This document shows positions 26,543 to 35,109 of a stretch of DNA of 64,000 nucleotides, one piece after another. Origin of the DNA: Cohaesibacter celericrescens (lineage in GTDB: Bacteria; Pseudomonadota; Alphaproteobacteria; Rhizobiales; Cohaesibacteraceae); contig NZ_PKUQ01000052.1 in the NCBI RefSeq assembly GCF_002866925.1, forward strand, positions 1-64,000. The letters run 5' to 3'. Position numbers and translations under genes: made by a program. Each line of letters starts with the position of its first letter. Position 1 is the stretch's first letter. The notes below the pieces were generated by a model that was not told the DNA's origin, ran no database searches, and worked only from the letters and a program-made list of their open reading frames with translations.

Positions 26543-26848
26543 ATGAGCCTGAAAGCAGCCTTTATATTTCTAGACACCGGAGCAAATTCTAAGACCGATA
26601 GAAGCGTGGTTTCGACTCCGGGCGTCGAGCTAACAGTGGTCGGAACGGCAAACTACGCCGACGCCGAAGCGGTCGCCCGTCATTTGGTAGAAGATGGAAT
26701 TGTTGCGATTGAATTATGCGGGGGATTTGGCACCTCCGGGGTGGCTAGAATTTCAAACGCAATCGATGGAAAAGCAGCCGTGGGAGCGGTGCGATTTGAT
26801 ATTCACCCAGGTCTGGGAAACAAAAGTGGTGACAGCATTTTTGGCTAA
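26543..26848 (+). CDS. DUF6506-like small protein in the split-E2 operon
   Basis: 101 aa, most like the DUF6506 family. It opens MSLKAAFIFLDTGANSKTDRSVVSTPGVELTVVGTANYADAEAVARHLVEDGIVAIELCGGFG. The conserved ELCGGFG motif (one Cys) and a late AVGAVRFDIHPG could form a ligand-binding site; the fold looks alpha/beta. It stands between the lipoyl protein and the E2 core, with GGGAGAAT as ribosome site. Function unknown; by position it may help with assembly or regulation of the dehydrogenase complex or act on its product. Confidence 0.75.
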   Translation: MSLKAAFIFLDTGANSKTDRSVVSTPGVELTVVGTANYADAEAVARHLVEDGIVAIELCGGFGTSGVARISNAIDGKAAVGAVRFDIHPGLGNKSGDSIFG

Positions 26849-26897
26849 TCGAACGCACAGCTAAACCATCGGCGCGGCAACCATGAAAGGCACGACA

Positions 26898-27662
26898 ATG
26901 GGCAATGCAAACAAAAAATCCGACAAATCTGAGACGGTCCCTGCCTATGATTATGCCCTGTTTGGCGAAGTGGAAAATCGCCCTCTCGACACCATCCGGC
27001 AGATCATCGGCACTCGAATGACCGCGAGCTGGCAAACGGTTCCCCATGTTACTCACCATGATGAAGTGGATATAACCGAGCTTGAAACAGTGCGGCATCA
27101 AAAGAATGCGGCGACAGATGCAGATGGTCAGAAACTTTCGGCGTTGTCTTTCGTTATCAAGGCTTGCGTTTCCGGGTTGAAAAAATTTCCGGATGTAAAC
27201 TCGTCGCTGGATGTGTCCGGTAAATCACTTCACTTGAAACACTATTATAATATCGGTATGGCAGTGGATACTGCCGCAGGGTTGATCGTTCCGGTTTTGA
27301 AAAATGTGGATCAATTAACCCTGACTGAGATTGCCACGGCTGCCGAACAACTGGCTGACAGGGCGCGCAACGGCAAACTCGGATATGCTGATGCTGAGGG
27401 CGGCACATTCACAGTGACAAGCCTTGGAAAACTTGGAGGCACGGGCTTTACACCGATCATCAACGCGCCAGAAGTGGCGATATTGGGCGTCTCCCGTGCA
27501 AAGCAAAAGCCAATAGCATATGACGGCGCTATAGTGCTTCGGCTAATGTTGCCCTTGTCCTTATCCTATGATCATCGTGTGATTGATGGTGCCAAAGCAG
27601 CCCGTTTCATGGGTTTTATTCGCGAACAATTGCAAAGCCCTGAGCAATTGATGGCAGATTAA
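26898..27662 (+). CDS. 2-oxoacid dehydrogenase E2 acyltransferase core without lipoyl domain
   Basis: Catalytic domain of a dihydrolipoamide acyltransferase, 254 aa. Motifs: RPLDTIRQIIGTRMTASWQTVPHVTHHDEVDITEL, a GLIVPVLKNVDQLTLTEIATAAEQLADRARNGKL block, FTVTSLGKLGGTGFTPIINAPEVAILGV, and the active-site SYDHRVIDGAKAARF (HxxxDG). No lipoyl domain and no recognisable peripheral-subunit-binding domain precede it; the N-terminal 30 residues are hydrophilic. It must therefore use the separate lipoyl protein at 26199 in trans, and how E1 and E3 bind is unclear. ATG at 26898 chosen for AAAGG 8 nt upstream. Confidence 0.92.
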   Translation: MGNANKKSDKSETVPAYDYALFGEVENRPLDTIRQIIGTRMTASWQTVPHVTHHDEVDITELETVRHQKNAATDADGQKLSALSFVIKACVSGLKKFPDVNSSLDVSGKSLHLKHYYNIGMAVDTAAGLIVPVLKNVDQLTLTEIATAAEQLADRARNGKLGYADAEGGTFTVTSLGKLGGTGFTPIINAPEVAILGVSRAKQKPIAYDGAIVLRLMLPLSLSYDHRVIDGAKAARFMGFIREQLQSPEQLMAD

Positions 27663-27718
27663 TTTAAGCAAAGGGCGACCCAAAGCCGCCCATTGCTGCA
27701 TGGCGCTAAAACGTCCAA

Positions 27719-28768
27719 TCAGGGGATCTGATGCAGCCAATCGGTGGAAGAGAATTTGCTTTTCGCCAGCTCTTCAGCCGCTGCATATTCTTGCGGTGTA
27801 ATGTTGCCAATTTTACCACCATTCAGAGAAAGAAATGTCTCTTTCATATGATCGATAACGGCCTGACGCTCAAGACCGGTCTGGCTGCGCACCGGATCGA
27901 CCCGTTTGGCCGCACTGGCGGTGCCTTTGTCCGACAGCTTTTCTTTGCCAATCCGCAGCACCTGCATCATCTTTGTCGCGTCCATATCATAGGCCATGGT
28001 GACATGATGCAGAACGGTCTTGCCCAAGTAACGTTTTTGAGCCGCCCCGCCAATTTTGCCCTTTGTGCTCGATATATCATTCAGCGGTTTGTAAAAGGCG
28101 TCGATACCCAGTCCATTGAGCGCTTTCAAAACCCAATTATCCAAAAATGCATATGAATCCGCAAAGCTCATATTGCCAACCAGATCGATCGGAGCATAAA
28201 GCGAGTAGGTGATCGCCGTGCCCTTTTCAACGAACATGGCCCCCCCACCGGTAACGCGCCGTACCACATCCACGCCCAGACGCTCTGCGGCATCCATATC
28301 AACTTCATTTTTCAAAGATTGAAAACAGCCGATAATAACCGCTGGGCGCTCCCATTCCCAAAACCGCAGGGTTGGGGCGCGCAGGCCTGCGGCGACTTCT
28401 CTTGCCAGAATATCGTCAAGCGCCAGATGCATGGCGGGGGACACGCCCTTTTCATCAATCACCTGCCATTCAAAATCGTGCCATGACTTGTTAACGCCAA
28501 GGGCGCGGCGCACCGCAATTGCAATGGCTTCAAATGTGAAGCCAATCAACGCAACATCAGCATCCACGCCTTTGCGTACAGCCGCGATAATCTCTTCCGC
28601 AGAAGCTTCAGCGGACAAGCCTTCGAGGGCTTTGCAAATATCACTCAATGCTTCCGCCGGTTCGAGGAAAAAATCACCGGCAATCTGGACATCAGCCAGA
28701 CGGCCGTCTTTGACGTCCAAATCAGCAACGACCAATTTTCCACCATGCACCTTATACTCACCATGCAT
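27719..28768 (-). CDS. lplA: Lipoate-protein ligase A with accessory domain
   Basis: Activates lipoate with ATP and attaches it to lipoyl domains. 349 aa. Residues about 1-95 form the small accessory domain normally found at the C-terminus of E. coli LplA or as a separate LplB (HGEYKVHGGKLVVADLDVKDGRLADVQIAGDFFLEPAEAL). The catalytic domain follows with LRFWEWERPAVIIGCFQSLKNEVD, RRVTGGGAMFVEKGTAITYSL (the RRxTGGG motif), and DISSTKGKIGGAAQKRYLGKTVLHH with the catalytic lysine. CAGGAG precedes the ATG. It is convergent with the E1/E2 operon, pointing to lipoylation of the protein at 26.2 kb. Confidence 0.92.
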   Translation of the reverse strand: MHGEYKVHGGKLVVADLDVKDGRLADVQIAGDFFLEPAEALSDICKALEGLSAEASAEEIIAAVRKGVDADVALIGFTFEAIAIAVRRALGVNKSWHDFEWQVIDEKGVSPAMHLALDDILAREVAAGLRAPTLRFWEWERPAVIIGCFQSLKNEVDMDAAERLGVDVVRRVTGGGAMFVEKGTAITYSLYAPIDLVGNMSFADSYAFLDNWVLKALNGLGIDAFYKPLNDISSTKGKIGGAAQKRYLGKTVLHHVTMAYDMDATKMMQVLRIGKEKLSDKGTASAAKRVDPVRSQTGLERQAVIDHMKETFLSLNGGKIGNITPQEYAAAEELAKSKFSSTDWLHQIP

Positions 28769-28958
28769 ATGAAATTTCTCCTGATTTAAGAATAACTTGA
28801 AACAAACAATACCCAGTTGAAGGGTAGGGCATAGGGGCCCGTTATAACAAGACCAATTGTAGGCAAGGCTTTATAACGCAAGGGGCTACCAACGAAATAT
28901 AATGGGTTGGAAAACTGGGTAGGAATGATTTTGGATCATATAGCACACTGCACCACAT

Positions 28959-28986
28959 AAAAAAGCAAGCCTCCGGCAAGGCTTGC
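28959..28986 (-). terminator. Rho-independent terminator of the lsr operon
   Basis: Read on the minus strand, a perfect 8-bp stem (GCAAGCCT with AGGCTTGC) around a 6-nt loop is followed by six T. It ends about 70 nt beyond the stop of the last lsr gene. Confidence 0.88.
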
Positions 28987-29057
28987 TTTGTCGTGAAGAG
29001 CGACCTTGCAATCGCTCCCGTTCTTTTGCTTTATGGAGTAAAGAACACCTCCGTTTT

Positions 29058-29807
29058 TTATAGGCCCGAAAGCTTTTCCAGATTGCTTGCGATACTAGAA
29101 CCGGCTGCAAATACAGCACTACCGCTCACAATGATATGAGCACCCATGTCTCGTGCAACAGGGTAGGTTCTGGCATTGATGCCACCATCAATCGCAATGA
29201 GAGGATCAACATTCTGCTCCTGTGCCATTGCACGAAGATCCGCAATCTTGCTAGCCAAGGCCTTGTCTGGCCCGCCACCACCCCATCCGGGATCAACGGC
29301 AACAAAAGTCACCATTTCTAACTTACCAAGAACCGGTTTGAGATATTGAACCGGCGTTGCCGGATTAAGTGCTACCGAGCGGATGACTTTGCGACCTGAC
29401 GGGTTGCCGTTCTTATCTGACGGAGCCACAGGAACATCCAACGCCACCAGCGCGCGATGCAGATGGGTCATGCCCTCGGCATGCACATGCACAATGTCAG
29501 CGCCGGCCAAGAGATGGGCAGGAATCTGGGTCAAAGGATCGGATACCATCAGATGCACATCTTTAAGCATTGTTGTATCCGCTGCCTTGACCAATCCCGC
29601 TCCTGCCGTCATCAAGGGGCAAAAAACCCCGTCCATCACGTCAAAATGCAGCAGGGCAACACCGGCTTCTTCCAAGCTTTTAATGGCGGCACCGTAGGCC
29701 ATCGCGTCAGCTGCGAGCAACCCGACGCTGACTTGCGGACTGTTTTTTCGCAACCATTGAACAAGCGTCTCACGAGAGGCCCGGTCTTCTTGCGTCATTT
29801 CTACCAT
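29058..29807 (-). CDS. lsrE: Ribulose-phosphate 3-epimerase family protein, LsrE-like
   Basis: TIM-barrel epimerase family, 249 aa. Motifs: VSVGLLAADAMAYGAAI, LHFDVMDGVFCPLMTAG (metal-ligand HFDVMDG), VHLMVSDPLTQIPAHLLAGADIVHVHAEG, FVAVDPGWGGGG (phosphate-loop region) and IAIDGGINARTYP (Asp). It is the last gene of the lsr operon, as lsrE is in Salmonella, where the protein is Rpe-like and its reaction is not settled. A role in turning phospho-AI-2 breakdown products over is inferred from position. ATG at 29807 has GCGAGGTGA upstream; ATG at 29798 is an alternative. Confidence 0.85.
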   Translation of the reverse strand: MVEMTQEDRASRETLVQWLRKNSPQVSVGLLAADAMAYGAAIKSLEEAGVALLHFDVMDGVFCPLMTAGAGLVKAADTTMLKDVHLMVSDPLTQIPAHLLAGADIVHVHAEGMTHLHRALVALDVPVAPSDKNGNPSGRKVIRSVALNPATPVQYLKPVLGKLEMVTFVAVDPGWGGGGPDKALASKIADLRAMAQEQNVDPLIAIDGGINARTYPVARDMGAHIIVSGSAVFAAGSSIASNLEKLSGL

Positions 29808-29844
29808 ATGTCACCTCGCCTTAACTACGTGAATGAAAGGTCGA

Positions 29845-30141
29845 TTATCGTGGAAGCCAGACACCGGACAAAACGCGGTGTGTGCGAGGGCCTGTCATGA
29901 TGCCTTCGAGCTCTGATTTCACTTTAAGATAATGGGGTGTCTGTTTGTGCGCCTTGACCGCATCCTCGTCTTCATACGCTTCATAGATTATGAATTTGCA
30001 GGCATCATCGGGATCTTGCAGAACATCAAATCGGATGCAGCCCGGCTCCTTGATGGACCCTTCATGATTGGGCAGGAAAACACGTAGAAAATCTTCTATG
30101 CGATCAGGTTTAACCTGAATTTCAACCAGAGTGACGTGCAT
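29845..30141 (-). CDS. lsrG: LsrG, phospho-AI-2 isomerase
   Basis: 98-aa protein of the antibiotic-biosynthesis-monooxygenase (ABM) fold. [74 protein letters not shown] carries the conserved LVEI, N/H...S, RFDV and YE-Y residues of LsrG. In E. coli it isomerises phosphorylated DPD before LsrF cleaves it. AAAGGAG precedes the ATG. It lies between lsrB and lsrE in the minus-strand operon. Confidence 0.92.
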   Translation of the reverse strand: MHVTLVEIQVKPDRIEDFLRVFLPNHEGSIKEPGCIRFDVLQDPDDACKFIIYEAYEDEDAVKAHKQTPHYLKVKSELEGIMTGPRTHRVLSGVWLPR

Positions 30142-30265
30142 GGGTAGCTCCTTTTTCAGAGGCGATTGAGTGCAGACTGTTGTTCCTTGAACAGGACAAG
30201 AAAATGGCCAAAGGGGATGCCCCTTTGACCGCGTTTGAGGGCACGATTAAACCGTGCAATCATTC

Positions 30266-31297
30266 TTAGAAGTTGAAATCATCAATGTTTTCTTTGTTGA
30301 AGACTTGACGCTCTGGCAACAAAATGATGCCACTGCCTTCTGCTTCATAGTCATAACCCTGAACACTGTTAGGGCTTACTTCAACCGTTCCAACGCCAGG
30401 AACTTCGAGTTTGTCACCAACGCTCATTTGGCCATGTTCGACCAGATAGTTGGAAACATAAGTCGAGATGCGGCCCTGTTTGGTTACGTCCCACAGGCCG
30501 AATTGCGTAACGGTGTCACGTTTGACATAGGGGCGCATAACGTTCGGAGTGGAGAAACCAACGATGGTGACATCACCATTGCGTTTGAGGTTTTCTGCCG
30601 CTTGAGCCGCTGCAGGAAGAGCGTTTGCATCTGGGCAGATCATGATATCAAGATCTTTGTAAGCCTGAAGGATACCTTCAGCGGTCTGCAAAGATTTTTG
30701 AGCATCATTGTAACCATATTGCGTAGTGACAATTTCCCATTCAGGATGTTCTTTAGCAATCTTGGCTTTAGCCGCAGCAGTCCATGCATTCTGGTCGGTT
30801 ACGGTTGGGCTGGAATAGAAGAAGGCAACTTTTGCTTTCTTTTTGGTGACTTGATCGGCAGCCATATCAACCAATAAGGCACCAAGCTGATCTGGAGTAC
30901 CCTGGTTGATGTAGATGCTGCGGCATTCTGGGTTTACGTCTGAATCCCATGTCAGGATTTTAACGCCGCGTTTCATGGCGCGTTTCAGAGCTGGGCACAA
31001 ACCATCGGGAGACACTGCAGAGATGGAAATGGCTTTATAGCCTTGGTTCACAAAGGTATTGATATATTGAACCTGACCAGAAACAGATGGTTCGGTAGGG
31101 CCATCATAGGTGACTTCCACACCGAGTTCCTTACCAGCATCCATAGCACCCTGTCCACCAGAGGTGAAAAAGCCAACACCAACCAATTTAGGGATAAAGG
31201 CAAGACGACCTTTGTCGGCTGCGATTGCAGGTGTCAGCATGCTGGTTGCTGCCAAGCCCATTGCTAGAGCGAAAGAAATTTTGCCTATGTGTTTCAT
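30266..31297 (-). CDS. lsrB: LsrB, periplasmic AI-2 binding protein
   Basis: Receptor of the autoinducer-2 ABC importer, 343 aa, close to the usual length. Signal peptide: [21 protein letters not shown]. The sugar-binding-protein fold shows [86 protein letters not shown] and [32 protein letters not shown]. The Lys near residue 37, Asp in TWDSD, Asp in PDANALPA and Pro/Ala contacts match LsrB-type AI-2 sites. It is encoded after lsrD with a 77-nt gap. Confidence 0.94.
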   Translation of the reverse strand: MKHIGKISFALAMGLAATSMLTPAIAADKGRLAFIPKLVGVGFFTSGGQGAMDAGKELGVEVTYDGPTEPSVSGQVQYINTFVNQGYKAISISAVSPDGLCPALKRAMKRGVKILTWDSDVNPECRSIYINQGTPDQLGALLVDMAADQVTKKKAKVAFFYSSPTVTDQNAWTAAAKAKIAKEHPEWEIVTTQYGYNDAQKSLQTAEGILQAYKDLDIMICPDANALPAAAQAAENLKRNGDVTIVGFSTPNVMRPYVKRDTVTQFGLWDVTKQGRISTYVSNYLVEHGQMSVGDKLEVPGVGTVEVSPNSVQGYDYEAEGSGIILLPERQVFNKENIDDFNF

Positions 31298-31374
31298 AAT
31301 GTTACTCCCAAGGTTTTATTACTATTCCTGCGTCCGGATTTCTCTCGGCTGGCAGGGGCTCTCCCGACGTCGAG

Positions 31375-32382
31375 CTATGCTTTTCGATTGCCGACGTTGT
31401 GCAGGACACGCCACTGGAGATAGTGAATGCGTCCTATTTCTGTCAGACTGCGCAGGGCAACCACCACGACAAGCAATGCACCTGAAAGCGCATTGGAGAC
31501 ATGGCTGGAAACACCGACAATCTGCAATCCAGTTTGAAAATATCCCACCACCAGCACAGCAAGGGCGGTGCCTAGAATGGTGCCTGACCCACCATAGATA
31601 CTGGTTCCACCCAATACGACGGCCGTGATTGCGGGCATAAGAGCTGCGGCCCCGAAATCAGATCGTGCCGAGCCGAAGTAAGACGCCAGAACAAGACCTG
31701 ACAGTGCCGCCATGACGCCTGTAAGCGCATAGGCAATGGTCAATGTTCTGAACTGGGGCATGCCTGCATAACGGGCAGCACGTGGATTTTGACCAATCAA
31801 GTAAATATAGCGGCCAAAGCGGGTGCGATGCAGCAGCAGCATAAAGACCACTGTACAGACAAGGAAAATCACCATCGGGAAAGGCAGCCCCAAAACATCC
31901 AAGTTGGCCAGCTCAACAAAGCTATCGTCAAAACCGGAGATGCCTTCATATCCAGAGGCACCACTGAGGCCAGACAAAACCAACGCAGCCCCGGAGAACA
32001 GGAAGCTAGATCCCAACGTAATGACAAGCGGATTAACCTGCGCCACCTGAATCGCAACCGAGTTGATCACGCCGGTCAAGCCACCCACACCAAGGGCGCA
32101 GAAGCAAGCCAGCCAAATATTCATGCCAGCGACCCACAGTAGACCCAATGTGATGGCAGACAATCCCATAACGGCCCCGATGGAGAGGTCTATCCCGCCG
32201 GTGATGATCACCAGCGTCAGAGCCAGAGCAACAATCCCGATATGGATAAAATCGCTGGTGGAATAGAGCAACGTCGATGGCAGTAAGAATGCGGGGTTTA
32301 GAGCACCAAAGAACAGGATTTCACCTACCAGCAAGAGAGCGAGTACGGTTTCCCAGCGTTTGAAAAAGCTAAGTTTTGTCAT
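31375..32382 (-). CDS. lsrD: LsrD, AI-2 ABC transporter permease
   Basis: Inner-membrane permease of the AI-2 importer, 335 aa with about 9-10 helices, ribose/branched-chain-type (BPD_transp_2). Features: ITGGIDLSIGAVMGLSAITLGLLW, INSVAIQVAQVNPLVITLGSSFLFSGAALVLSG, and the cytoplasmic coupling loop region VLGGTSIYGGSGTILGTALAVLVVGYFQTGLQIVGVSSH. ATG at 32382 (MTKLSFFKRWE) follows the lsrC stop by 4 nt. Partner of LsrC. Confidence 0.93.
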   Translation of the reverse strand: MTKLSFFKRWETVLALLLVGEILFFGALNPAFLLPSTLLYSTSDFIHIGIVALALTLVIITGGIDLSIGAVMGLSAITLGLLWVAGMNIWLACFCALGVGGLTGVINSVAIQVAQVNPLVITLGSSFLFSGAALVLSGLSGASGYEGISGFDDSFVELANLDVLGLPFPMVIFLVCTVVFMLLLHRTRFGRYIYLIGQNPRAARYAGMPQFRTLTIAYALTGVMAALSGLVLASYFGSARSDFGAAALMPAITAVVLGGTSIYGGSGTILGTALAVLVVGYFQTGLQIVGVSSHVSNALSGALLVVVVALRSLTEIGRIHYLQWRVLHNVGNRKA

Positions 32383-32386
32383 GCCC

Positions 32387-33469
32387 TTACACCCCCTTGG
32401 CGTCAGATGCTGTGGCCGCATGAACGGCCGTTGGTTCGGTTGCCTTTGATTGGTCGTCTGCGGCGCTGGCTGTCATGGCCGAAGCATCAGGCTCAAGGAA
32501 TTTGCGGTATTTGTGGTAACGCATGGACTGGGCCATGGCTTCGCGGATGCGACCATCAACAATCAGCACAATCAACAAGATGGCTCCGGCGATCATGTCG
32601 TTCCAAAAAGCATCAAGGCGCAACATTACGAGCACGGAGTCGATTGACGTCATGAAATAGGCACCAAGCGTGGCACCGATCACCGTACCGGTACCCCCCA
32701 ACAGGCTAACACCACCCAAAACACCCGATGCAATGGCACGCATTTCCATGCCATTGCCCGCAGTGTTGGGTATGAACCCGATCTGCGCGGCAAAGATCAC
32801 ACCAGCCAGCGCTGCCAGAACACCATTAATTGCGTAGGCAGTGAGCTGTACGGTGTTGACCCGAATGCCCAAGAGGCGCGCCCCTTCGCGGTTGTCTCCA
32901 ACTGCAAAGATAGATTGGCCAAACGCTGTGTAGCGTAGGAAAACATGAGCTGCGATCAACAGGACAAGAACCGTGATAGCCAAAGGAGACAGACCCCAAA
33001 TCGCTGCGTGGGATAGATCCTTAAACCCCTCAGGCAGGCCTTCAATCCATTTGCCACCGGTCGCCAAATGAACAAAGCCACGATACAGGCCCAAAGTGCC
33101 GAGGGTTGAAACGATGGCGGGAACGCGCAAAATAGCAACCATAAATCCGTTAAACAGACCACAGGCCAGACCGACCAACAGCGCAATAAAGATGCTAAGC
33201 GGGATACCCAAACCAGCATTCATGCAGATGCCGCCAATAGCAGCAGCAAGCCCCATGATCGAGCCGACCGAAACATCAAGTCCTCGGGTTGCCATAACCA
33301 TCGTGGCACCGATGGCCAGAACAAATAAGGTCAATGAGTTGTTGTAGATAGAAATGACCGTCTCGACCGAAAGGTAACTGGAATCCACGATCCCCAAAAC
33401 GACAAACAGAAGAAGGATAATGATGGCAACCGACGCTTCGCGGTTGCTTTGCAAGAACCGTATCAGCAT
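32387..33469 (-). CDS. lsrC: LsrC, AI-2 ABC transporter permease
   Basis: Second permease of the AI-2 importer, 360 aa. The N-terminus MLIRFLQSNREASVAIIILLLFVVLGIVDSSYLSVETVISIYNNSLTLFVLAIGATMVMATRGLDVSVGSIMGL is typical of LsrC. The last 40 residues (ASAMTASAADDQSKATEPTAVHAATASDAKGV) form an extra low-complexity cytoplasmic tail. Its ATG overlaps the lsrA stop by 7 nt, coupling ATPase and permease. Confidence 0.94.
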   Translation of the reverse strand: MLIRFLQSNREASVAIIILLLFVVLGIVDSSYLSVETVISIYNNSLTLFVLAIGATMVMATRGLDVSVGSIMGLAAAIGGICMNAGLGIPLSIFIALLVGLACGLFNGFMVAILRVPAIVSTLGTLGLYRGFVHLATGGKWIEGLPEGFKDLSHAAIWGLSPLAITVLVLLIAAHVFLRYTAFGQSIFAVGDNREGARLLGIRVNTVQLTAYAINGVLAALAGVIFAAQIGFIPNTAGNGMEMRAIASGVLGGVSLLGGTGTVIGATLGAYFMTSIDSVLVMLRLDAFWNDMIAGAILLIVLIVDGRIREAMAQSMRYHKYRKFLEPDASAMTASAADDQSKATEPTAVHAATASDAKGV

Positions 33470-34983
33470 GATGCTTTTACCTCCTCTGTATTAACGCCAA
33501 AGGACATCTGGGCGATGGCATCAACCGTAATCTCCTTGCCTTCGAGCATGCCGGCTGGATGGCCGTGTGCCATAGTCAGCACCCTTTGGCTAAGCCGTTG
33601 AACTTCGTCATGGTCTGAGGAAATCAACAGGATAGCGACACCACTGGTGGCCAGCTCGTCGATGATCCGGTAAATATCGGCCCTGACCGCAACATCAACG
33701 CCGCGTGTTGGCTCATCCAGAATGAGAACACGAGGCTTGGCCGCCAGACATTTAGCCAGTAAGATTTTTTGTTGATTGCCGCCAGAAAGGGTTTTGACAG
33801 CTTGCCCAGAGTCGGAACAAACAATGCCAAGTTTCTTGACATATTCCTGAAAGCGGATTTCTTCCTTATCCACTTGCAACCAGGCCGGTTCCCGATAAAG
33901 AACCAGAGACGATGCATTCCAACTCAGCGGCGCATTGACAAACAGGCCACTTGATTGCCGATCTTCAGGCAGATAGACCAATCCCATATCAAGGCTCATC
34001 TGAGGGGATGTGTGAGTTGCATCTTCACCGGCAATCAAAACCTTGCCGCGCGCGACTTTGCGAATACCATAAATGGTTTCGGCCAGTTCCGTACGGCCAG
34101 AGCCGACGACACCGGCGAGACCGAGCACTTCACCTGCTTTGATGCTAAAAGACAGATGCGCGAAGCCTTCACCGCACAAATCTTTCACTTCCAGAACAGG
34201 TTCACCGTAGCTTTCGGCCTGATGGCGATCACCCAGAACATTTCCGGTTCCACCCTCGACATGGGTCATGGCGCGCACGATCTCGGGATCGGTGTATGTC
34301 TTGGGAGGACCTGCCATGACCACTTTGCCGTCACGCAGAATACTGACAATGTCGGCAATTTCGCGAATTTCGTTCAGCTTGTGGCTGATAAAGAAAATAC
34401 CCACACCTTGCGCTGTCAGGGCGCGCATTCTTTCAAACAGACGATTCACTTCACGTGGGGTGAGGGCGGATGTGGGCTCATCGAGAATGAGGATTGAAGC
34501 GTCGCGGATAAGGCCGCGCAGAATTTCCACCATCTGCTGGTCGGCAACTTCAAGCTGGCCTGCGGGGGACTGCAGATCCAGATTGGCGCCAACTTCCTTG
34601 ATCAAAGCAATCAGACGGGTGTGCAGCTCCGATCGATTGCCCTTCATATTCATAAGGACATTTTCTTCGATGCTGAGATTTGGAAACAGCATCGGTTCTT
34701 GTGGGACCAGGTGAATACCCAACTGGCGCGAAAGAACCGGCGTTAGCTTGTTGGCATGCTCGCCATTAATATAGAGGTCTCCCTGATCCACGTGGTGCAG
34801 CCCGGCAATGATACGCATGAGCGTAGATTTACCTGCACCATTTCCTCCTAGAAGGGCATGTATTTGGCCGGTTTCAAGCGTGAGATCAACACCTTTCAAG
34901 ACAGCAACACTGCCAAAATACTTCCAGATATTGTCGGCCTGAATGAGTTTTTTGCGTTGGCCAGACGGCTCAAGACCCGCCAT
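33463..34983 (-). CDS. lsrA: LsrA, AI-2 ABC transporter ATPase with two nucleotide-binding domains
   Basis: Tandem ABC ATPase, 506 aa. Domain 1: Walker A LLGGNGAGKSTLMRI, signature LEVADQQMVEILRGL and Walker B SILILDEPTSALTPREV. Domain 2: GVVGSGRTELAETIYG as an atypical Walker A, as usual for sugar ATPases, then LSGGNQQKILLAKCLAAKPRVLILDEPTRGVD. Start at 34983 chosen because GAGGAG lies 9 nt upstream and the length then matches LsrA; an upstream in-frame TTG at 35085 would give a basic 34-residue extension and is unlikely. It follows lsrF here, whereas in E. coli lsrA opens the operon. Confidence 0.93.
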   Translation of the reverse strand: MAGLEPSGQRKKLIQADNIWKYFGSVAVLKGVDLTLETGQIHALLGGNGAGKSTLMRIIAGLHHVDQGDLYINGEHANKLTPVLSRQLGIHLVPQEPMLFPNLSIEENVLMNMKGNRSELHTRLIALIKEVGANLDLQSPAGQLEVADQQMVEILRGLIRDASILILDEPTSALTPREVNRLFERMRALTAQGVGIFFISHKLNEIREIADIVSILRDGKVVMAGPPKTYTDPEIVRAMTHVEGGTGNVLGDRHQAESYGEPVLEVKDLCGEGFAHLSFSIKAGEVLGLAGVVGSGRTELAETIYGIRKVARGKVLIAGEDATHTSPQMSLDMGLVYLPEDRQSSGLFVNAPLSWNASSLVLYREPAWLQVDKEEIRFQEYVKKLGIVCSDSGQAVKTLSGGNQQKILLAKCLAAKPRVLILDEPTRGVDVAVRADIYRIIDELATSGVAILLISSDHDEVQRLSQRVLTMAHGHPAGMLEGKEITVDAIAQMSFGVNTEEVKASC

Positions 34984-35037
34984 ACGAAAGCACTCCTCGA
35001 TCAATTGTTTGTCTGCAGCTTTTTGCTGCTTCCTCCT

Positions 35038-35061
35038 GTCGCGGCCTGAAGCGGCCGCGAC
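35038..35061 (-). other. Strong GC hairpin between lsrF and lsrA
   Basis: GTCGCGGCC (35038-35046) and GGCCGCGAC (35053-35061) form a perfect 9-bp all-but-two G-C stem with a 6-nt loop. No T run follows. AGGAGG comes just after it in the minus direction. It may stabilise or process the lsrF message or reduce read-through into the transporter genes. Confidence 0.55.
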
Positions 35062-35109
35062 TTGATTTTCGTGCTTGAGAGCCAAGCCCTCAAAATCAGT
35101 TACGCATCC

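Noticed and set aside
34984..35085. 34-residue N-terminal extension of LsrA from a TTG
   Set aside because: Basic, low-complexity, no ribosome site in front, while GAGGAG stands correctly before the ATG at 34983.
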